9,509 bases of DNA from JAJZMY01 sp964604635 (lineage in GTDB: Archaea > Micrarchaeota > Micrarchaeia > Micrarchaeales > Micrarchaeaceae), in assembly GCA_964604635.1 (NCBI GenBank), contig CAZRZO010000014.1:1-9509 (forward strand), given 5' to 3'. Positions 4,656 to 9,509 of this stretch are shown here, piece by piece (positions within the stretch are counted from its first letter, which is position 1; the number at the start of each line of letters is the position of its first letter). The position numbers and the translations under genes were made by a program. The notes under the pieces are model-generated. The model ran no database searches, had not been told where the DNA came from, and saw only the letters and a program-made list of their open reading frames with translations.

Positions 4656-6107
4656 ATGGTAATTAAAACTTCTTCTGAATTAAATAATTCAATGACAAGA
4701 TCACAGAAAATTGTTCTAACAATAGTAGTACTTGGAATCATGATGACTGCAATAGATGTTACAATAGTACTTCTAGCAATACCAACAATAACTAGTAGTT
4801 TACATACTAATTTATCTTCATCAATGTGGATAATCACAGGATATCTTTTAGTTTTAGCAATATTAACAACTCAATTTGGTAGAATTGGAGATATATACGG
4901 ACGCGGAAAAATGTTTAATTTAGGATTTCTTGTCTTTGTAATAGGATCAGCACTTGCTGGTTTATCAATAGATATTTCTATGCTCATAATATCAAGATTA
5001 GTTCAAGCAGTTGGTGGTGCTTTAATAGAATCAAATAGTAGTGCAGTTATATCTGATATATTCCCAGCAAAAATAAGAGGTAAGGCATTTGGATATACAT
5101 CATTAGGATTTAATCTTGGTGCAATGCTTGGAATAGTACTTGGAGGTGTATTTACAACATTTTTTGGATGGTCTTTTATATTTTATATAAATGTTCCAAT
5201 AGGAATAATTGCATTTATACTTGGAATTAAATATATAAAAGATCCAGTAAGAACAAAAGAAAAACTAGATATTAGAGGTATGTTAATACTAACTGGAATA
5301 TTAGTATTTATAACAATAGGAGCAACAAATATATCATCTATTGGATTTACATTAATAAATGAAACCTTGTTAATTACTGGCTTTATACTTATACTTCTAT
5401 TTTACATTGTTGAGAAAAAAATAAAATTTCCTACAATAGATTTTGCTATCTTTAAAAATAAAATATTAGCATATTCACTTTTTGCGTCTTTTTTTGAAAG
5501 TATGGGTTATCTTGCAGTTGCATTTTTAGTAATAATGTACCTTCAAGGCGTAAGAGGTTTAACACCATTTGATGCAGCTCTTCTTCTAGTTCCTGGATAT
5601 ATTATTGGTGGTATTTTTTCTCCATATATTGGAAAACTTTTAGATAGAGTGGGAGCAAGAATACTTTCTACATTAGGTATAATAGTAATAATAATCTCAG
5701 TTTTAATATACCTGACAATAGGACCTAATACGTCTTATTATATAATTATAATTGCAAGTTCTATAAGTGGTTTAGGTGCATCACTGTTTTATCCATCTAA
5801 TACAAAAGCAGTTATGACAAACATAATAAAAAAAAGATTTGGTATTACTTCTGGAATACTAATAACAATGCAAAACATTGGTGCATTATTTAGTTTTGTA
5901 GTTGCTATTACAATCGCTTCAATAACAATACCACGAGAAATAGCATATAAAATACTTGTTGGAACAGTAAACTTAACAAATAATATTTCTTCTGATTTTA
6001 TAGTTGGATTGCATTATGCATTTATTGTTTCAATAATAATATTAATTATATCAGTGATATTTTCTTTTAAAACCAATAAAAAATCTAATCATTTGTATAA
6101 ACATTAA
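4656..6107 (+). CDS. MFS multidrug-type exporter, DHA2 (EmrB/QacA) family
   Basis: A 483-residue, predicted 14-TM proton-coupled exporter of drugs or small metabolites in the cytoplasmic membrane. TM1 holds Asp34 in the family's Asp-x-Thr-Ile-Val context (34-38). Motif A lies in the TM2-TM3 loop, with Gly-Arg-Ile-Gly-Asp (75-79) and Gly-Arg-Gly-Lys (82-85). Arg114 in TM4 is the motif B arginine. Motif C in TM5 is Gly-rich, but its usual Pro is Ile (about 159-164). A Trp-Ser-Phe-Ile-Phe-Tyr-Ile-Asn-Val-Pro segment (172-181) is typical of 14-TM members. The ATG at 4656 is chosen over a TTG nine bases upstream; the ATG at 4692 is also possible. No Shine-Dalgarno site is seen. Ile codons are mostly ATA, whereas the next gene prefers ATT, which hints at separate origin. 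Substrate is unknown. Confidence 0.92.
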   Translation: MVIKTSSELNNSMTRSQKIVLTIVVLGIMMTAIDVTIVLLAIPTITSSLHTNLSSSMWIITGYLLVLAILTTQFGRIGDIYGRGKMFNLGFLVFVIGSALAGLSIDISMLIISRLVQAVGGALIESNSSAVISDIFPAKIRGKAFGYTSLGFNLGAMLGIVLGGVFTTFFGWSFIFYINVPIGIIAFILGIKYIKDPVRTKEKLDIRGMLILTGILVFITIGATNISSIGFTLINETLLITGFILILLFYIVEKKIKFPTIDFAIFKNKILAYSLFASFFESMGYLAVAFLVIMYLQGVRGLTPFDAALLLVPGYIIGGIFSPYIGKLLDRVGARILSTLGIIVIIISVLIYLTIGPNTSYYIIIIASSISGLGASLFYPSNTKAVMTNIIKKRFGITSGILITMQNIGALFSFVVAITIASITIPREIAYKILVGTVNLTNNISSDFIVGLHYAFIVSIIILIISVIFSFKTNKKSNHLYKH

Positions 6108-6298
6108 TAATTTCCTTAATCTGTGATATTTTAAATAATAAAAAATCATCTTAATTAAAACTATCATAAACAAGAAATAGATTATAAACTTTCTGGACTC
6201 TAATATTAATTTCACAAAAATTTTATTTATTACTGGAATTTATTTTTAATAAAATACAAAGTATTATATTTTTATATTCTTTATTTTCTCATAATAAG

Positions 6299-6318
6299 TG
6301 CTTTAATAAATTAAAGCA
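6299..6318. promoter_or_regulatory. 20-bp inverted repeat before the six-TM gene
   Basis: Arms TGCTTTAAT and ATTAAAGCA are perfect 9-bp inverse complements around a 2-base centre, ending 48 bases before the ATG at 6367. The tiny spacer suits a dimeric regulator's operator better than an RNA hairpin. It is the only notable element in the 259-base gap after the MFS gene. Confidence 0.4.
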
Positions 6319-6366
6319 AAAAGTAAATTATTTTAACAATCAAATAAATTATTAAATTATGATAGT

Positions 6367-7029
6367 ATGGATTATGTAAGAGATCATATTAAAAAATATT
6401 CAATATATATTTATGGAAGAACTATTGGAATTGCATTATTACTATTTGCATTGCTTTTTACAATAGTTGTTGTTAGTATAACATTAATTGGAATTCCAAA
6501 TTTAAATATTAATTCTGTTTTTCTAATAACTGGTTTATTATTCGGTTTTTCAATTTTAATAATTATTATTAATGTAATAAATGCACATCATTCAATAATA
6601 AAATTAATGAATAAAAAAGAACATATGATCCATTCAAAAAATGTTGGAATTTGGTATGTTATTTTAATTATAACTGTTATTATATTATTATTACCTCTAT
6701 CAATTTTAAATACGCATCAACGAATTATAACTTTATTATTTAGTCTTGGTGGAATTTTATTAATTTTATATCTTTCAATTGGGGGAATATTTAAACATTA
6801 TTTCCATGAACTTATTTTTGCAGGTGCTGCATTATGGATTATTTTTGGAATTAGTGCATTTTATTCTAATTCAGTTCCTTATGTTTTAGAGTATTTTATA
6901 ACTCTTACATCTTTATTAATTATATTTGGAATTAGTGGTATTGCAATAATTTTTAATTCATCTCAATCCCTTATAAAAGATTATATCTCTTTAACAAAAA
7001 AATCAGAAGTAAAAAATCAACATAAATAA
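6367..7029 (+). CDS. Six-TM membrane protein of unknown function
   Basis: I do not recognise this 220-residue protein. It has a charged N-terminus (1-17) and then six hydrophobic segments at about 18-42, 50-72, 93-113, 120-139, 146-166 and 172-195. A basic, His-containing loop lies between segments two and three (74-92). The hydrophilic Lys-rich tail runs from 198 to 220. The even number of segments puts both ends on the same side, probably the cytoplasm. Histidines cluster at 74-75, 86, 89, 117, 144 and 147, without an obvious metal motif. No signal peptide cleavage site or catalytic motif is seen. It follows the MFS gene on the same strand after 259 bases and has a palindrome in its upstream region, so it probably has its own promoter. 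The reading frame itself is convincing from its clean membrane pattern. Confidence 0.75.
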   Translation: MDYVRDHIKKYSIYIYGRTIGIALLLFALLFTIVVVSITLIGIPNLNINSVFLITGLLFGFSILIIIINVINAHHSIIKLMNKKEHMIHSKNVGIWYVILIITVIILLLPLSILNTHQRIITLLFSLGGILLILYLSIGGIFKHYFHELIFAGAALWIIFGISAFYSNSVPYVLEYFITLTSLLIIFGISGIAIIFNSSQSLIKDYISLTKKSEVKNQHK

Positions 7030-7045
7030 TTTTTGCTTTTATTTT
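7030..7045 (+). terminator. T-tract terminator after the six-TM gene
   Basis: The sequence TTTTTGCTTTTATTTT begins right after the TAA stop, in the 34-base gap between two convergent genes. Archaeal RNA polymerase commonly terminates on such U-tracts without a hairpin. Confidence 0.4.
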
Positions 7046-7063
7046 AATTAATATTGATTATTT

Positions 7064-8083
7064 TTATAAAATCAATACAACAGAAGATAGAACAATTATT
7101 GCAATTGCTAAACTAATATTATCTTCAATTTTTAAGCTTTCTATAAAACTGAATATTAAACTAATTATTAAAGCATAAAACAGAGTAAAATTAAGCATAA
7201 GAGAGAATATAAAAATAACAATAAAGAACCCACTACTTCCAACTAATGTTTTATTTTTATTATAAAATAATTTAATTTTATTAAAACTAATACCAGTTAT
7301 TGTTGCTATTGGGTCTGCAAAAAAAAGTATTATAACACCTAGTACAAGAAATTTATTACTTATAAACCCAAAGATCAACAATAAAGAACATATAGCATAT
7401 ATTGCACCAGAACCATAAATAACATCTGAACGCTCTAAGTATTTTAAAATTTTTAATAATTGATTATTTAATTTAAAATCAAATGAAATAAAATTAATTA
7501 AAAAATAACCTAGCAATGCAAGAAGAGTAATTAATAAAAATGAATTTTTAATATAAAATAAAATAATAATAATTAATACTCCAAGCATCATTTGAAATAT
7601 ATCTCTATTTAATTCTACTTTTAAATTAAGATCATTATTCCCAATCATTTTTTTTGATTTAATATATAATTTATAATCTAAATTTTTTCTAATAAAACCT
7701 AAAATAGTTATAATTGAAAATAATTGCAAAAATATGATTAATGAATTAATAAATAAACTGTAAAATAATACTAAAACTAAGAGTATAAAACAATATATAA
7801 AAATATTAAATTTATTTGAATAATAAAAAGATGCAATATAAGATAATATTGAAATTATTAATGCTAATAATAGTAGAAAAAAATTCTTATAAAAAAGTAA
7901 TGAGAAAAAAACACCTATTAATAAAGAAATAATGAAAAATAATATTGAATTTTTTATTTTGAATTTTGATATCTTAGATTTTTTTTGCTTCTTAACATCA
8001 TACAAGAAATAAAAAGAAAGTATTATTGAAAAAATAAATAATAAATATAAAATAATTATTTTTAATATTTGTAATTCAGTCAT
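7064..8083 (-). CDS. Dolichol/phytol kinase-like (CTP-transferase type) membrane protein
   Basis: A 339-residue protein with about ten membrane segments. Its C-terminal half (about 158-339) has the layout of the SEC59/VTE5-type CTP-dependent lipid kinases and related cytidylyltransferases. It has Tyr-Gly-Ser-Gly-Ala-Ile-Tyr (223-229), an Ala-Asp-Pro-Ile-Ala turn (256-260, Asp257), a Lys-Thr-Leu-Val-Gly-Ser motif (278-283) and Glu315 followed by Asp321-Asn322. In archaea such enzymes are thought to phosphorylate polyprenols for glycan carriers or act in ether-lipid salvage. The N-terminal ~150 residues are extra membrane helices without a recognised family. The usual Arg-Lys...His element near the start of the catalytic half appears only as Arg160-Asp161 and Gln164, so activity is less certain. 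The ATG at 8083 is preferred; a TTG at 8089 would add two residues. It lies 25 bases after asnS, probably one transcript. Confidence 0.65.
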   Translation of the reverse strand: MTELQILKIIILYLLFIFSIILSFYFLYDVKKQKKSKISKFKIKNSILFFIISLLIGVFFSLLFYKNFFLLLLALIISILSYIASFYYSNKFNIFIYCFILLVLVLFYSLFINSLIIFLQLFSIITILGFIRKNLDYKLYIKSKKMIGNNDLNLKVELNRDIFQMMLGVLIIIILFYIKNSFLLITLLALLGYFLINFISFDFKLNNQLLKILKYLERSDVIYGSGAIYAICSLLLIFGFISNKFLVLGVIILFFADPIATITGISFNKIKLFYNKNKTLVGSSGFFIVIFIFSLMLNFTLFYALIISLIFSFIESLKIEDNISLAIAIIVLSSVVLIL

Positions 8084-8108
8084 ATTCAAACCAATAGTAA
8101 TTTTAAAA

Positions 8109-9431
8109 TTATGGTGTTACTCTATTTATTAATCTTGGAAATGGTATTGTATCTCTGATATGATCAAGATTCAAAAGCCATTTAATAAGTCTTTCAATAC
8201 CTAGCCCAAATCCAGAATGAGGAATTGAACCATATCTTCTTAAATCAATATACCAAGAATATTTATCTAAATTAAGTTTCTTTTCTTGCATACGTTTTAT
8301 TAAAGTATCTGCATCCCAAATCCTTTCACTTCCACCTATTAATTCACCGAATCCTTTAGGAGCTTGTAAATCAGAACATAATACAGTTCTTTGATCATCA
8401 GGATTTATTGGCATATAAAATGCTTTTATTTCTTTTGGCCAATTATAAATAAATAATGGACTTAGTTCGTTTTCTGTCAATAATCTTTCATCATTAACAC
8501 CCAAATCATCACCCCATTTTTTATCTGCTCCTTTTTTATTTAATATTTTAATTGATTCTTCATAACTTATTCGTTTAAATGGTGGTTTTATATTTAATAA
8601 ATAATTTTTATCAAGTTTAAAAAAATTTAAAATATTTTCATTATTTACTGCAAATTCATGTGCAATATAAGAAACAAGATTTTCTTGAAGTTCCATATTT
8701 TGATTATTATTAAAATATGCTATTTCTGGTTCTAAATGCCAATATTCTGCAAGATGTTTAGTTGTTCTTGATTTTTCAGCTCTAAAAGAAGGTGCAAAAG
8801 AATAAACACGCTCTAATGCAAATATCATTGCTTCTTCATATAATTGAGAAGATTCTGTTAAATATGCTTTTTTATTAAAATAATTAAATTCAAAAAGATT
8901 TGCTCCTGTTTCACCAGCAGTTTGTGTAATTAATGGTGGTGTTACTTCAAAAAAATTATTTTTATCTAAAAATTCTCTAGCATATTTAAAAATATACGAA
9001 CGTGCTTTCATTATATTTATCATTTTTTGGCTTCTTAACCAAAGATGCCTAACATCTAAAAGAAATTCAGTACTTTGATATTCTGTTATTGGAAATTGTT
9101 TATTATTATTTGATAATACATTAAAGTGCATTATTGTTAATTCAAATCCAGTTGGTGATCTATTATCTTTTTTTATAATCCCACTTATAATAACACTTGA
9201 TTCAATATAAACATCATTAAGTTGAATCCATTCTTTTTGTGTTAAATTACTTTTATCAGCAATACATTGAATAGTTCCAGTCACATCTCTTAAAATAATA
9301 AATATTTTCTTTCCAATTGTTCTCTTTCTATAAATCCAACCCAATATTATTGTATTTTGATTTTTATTACTTTTTTTTATTGCTAGGTCTATTTTTTCTG
9401 AACTATTTATTTTTTCAAAAATACTTTTCAT
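8109..9431 (-). CDS. asnS: Asparaginyl-tRNA synthetase, archaeal class IIb
   Basis: The enzyme charges tRNA-Asn with asparagine using ATP in the cytosol. The 440-residue length is normal for archaea. An OB-fold anticodon-binding domain covers about 25-110 and includes Gly31-Trp-Ile-Tyr-Arg-Lys. The class II catalytic domain follows. Motif 1 is around Phe161-Glu-Val-Thr-Pro-Pro166. Motif 2 is Phe217-Arg-Ala-Glu-Lys-Ser-Arg with His226 and Glu234. Motif 3 is Gly409-Leu-Gly-Ile-Glu-Arg414. The Ala-Glu-Lys-Ser-Arg and Glu-Tyr-Trp-His-Leu-Glu-Pro-Glu sequences point to AsnRS; archaeal AspRS would have Ala-Glu-Glu-His-Asn at the first site. Its presence implies direct formation of Asn-tRNA without needing the amidotransferase route. 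The kinase-like membrane gene follows 25 bases later. No strong Shine-Dalgarno site precedes the ATG. Confidence 0.96.
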   Translation of the reverse strand: MKSIFEKINSSEKIDLAIKKSNKNQNTIILGWIYRKRTIGKKIFIILRDVTGTIQCIADKSNLTQKEWIQLNDVYIESSVIISGIIKKDNRSPTGFELTIMHFNVLSNNNKQFPITEYQSTEFLLDVRHLWLRSQKMINIMKARSYIFKYAREFLDKNNFFEVTPPLITQTAGETGANLFEFNYFNKKAYLTESSQLYEEAMIFALERVYSFAPSFRAEKSRTTKHLAEYWHLEPEIAYFNNNQNMELQENLVSYIAHEFAVNNENILNFFKLDKNYLLNIKPPFKRISYEESIKILNKKGADKKWGDDLGVNDERLLTENELSPLFIYNWPKEIKAFYMPINPDDQRTVLCSDLQAPKGFGELIGGSERIWDADTLIKRMQEKKLNLDKYSWYIDLRRYGSIPHSGFGLGIERLIKWLLNLDHIRDTIPFPRLINRVTP

Positions 9432-9509
9432 CTAACCACACATTAAACTGAAAAACTTTAAAATCAATAAAAATAATTAAATATAGATATTTATTAATAA
9501 TTGATAATT
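9432..9509 (-). promoter_or_regulatory. asnS upstream region
   Basis: The minus strand holds a TATA-like CTATATTTAA near 9485-9476, which would start a transcript around 9455 with a leader of about 24 bases. A three-codon frame, ATG-TGT-GGT-TAG (9443-9432), ends exactly where the asnS ATG begins. It may be chance, but it would place a terminating ribosome on the start codon. Confidence 0.3.

Noticed and set aside
4634..4837. Minus-strand 67-codon frame
   Set aside because: Overlaps the first TM segments of the MFS gene in antisense and has no support of its own.
9432..9443. Regulatory three-codon upstream frame for asnS
   Set aside because: It contains no Asn codon and could easily be chance; kept only as a note in the upstream region.

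Overview
The window is very AT-rich (well under 30% GC by eye) and reads as a chromosome segment of a small-genome archaeon. The archaeal signs are an archaeal Sm-like (LSm) protein, an archaeal-type asparaginyl-tRNA synthetase, an A24 prepilin peptidase with the archaeal C-terminal extension, a tRNA-Ala gene interrupted by a bulge-helix-bulge (BHB) intron and lacking an encoded CCA, and BRE/TATA-like promoter boxes. The extreme AT bias and an intron in the T-loop would suit a DPANN-type lineage (ARMAN/Micrarchaeota/Parvarchaeota-like), but that placement is inference.

Left part (1-2688, minus strand): an apparent operon runs leftwards. A two-TM K+ channel with a cytosolic RCK/TrkA-N-like domain comes first. 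Six bases later comes an A24 prepilin/preflagellin peptidase. After 56 bases comes an N-terminally anchored, Asn/Ser-rich surface protein with a DUF4382-like domain, which runs off the left edge. Its open frame is easy to miss because the stop lies outside the window. Two perfect 18-bp direct repeats lie just upstream of the channel gene.

Middle (2868-3967): a compact diguanylate cyclase (coiled coil plus GGDEF with an intact RxxD I-site) is transcribed divergently from the channel operon. It converges on a minus-strand pair, an LSm gene followed 22 bases later by tRNA-Ala(GGC). The tRNA carries a 49-nt intron at position 59/60 with a perfect 4-bp BHB central helix.

Then comes a 688-nt gene-free stretch (3968-4655). 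It contains a strong, palindromic BRE/TATA-like element. This is followed at promoter distance by a segment closed by complementary ends, a candidate unannotated RNA.

Right part: a plus-strand 14-TM-type MFS (DHA2/EmrB-QacA) exporter, then an orphan six-TM protein. These converge on a minus-strand pair, asnS followed 25 bases later by a membrane protein of the dolichol kinase/CTP-transferase type.

Most products are membrane or envelope proteins (channel, peptidase, surface protein, exporter, six-TM protein, lipid kinase), interleaved with translation and RNA genes (asnS, tRNA-Ala, LSm). The most notable observations are the T-loop intron, a catalytically complete GGDEF protein in an archaeon, and the candidate RNA with its own promoter.
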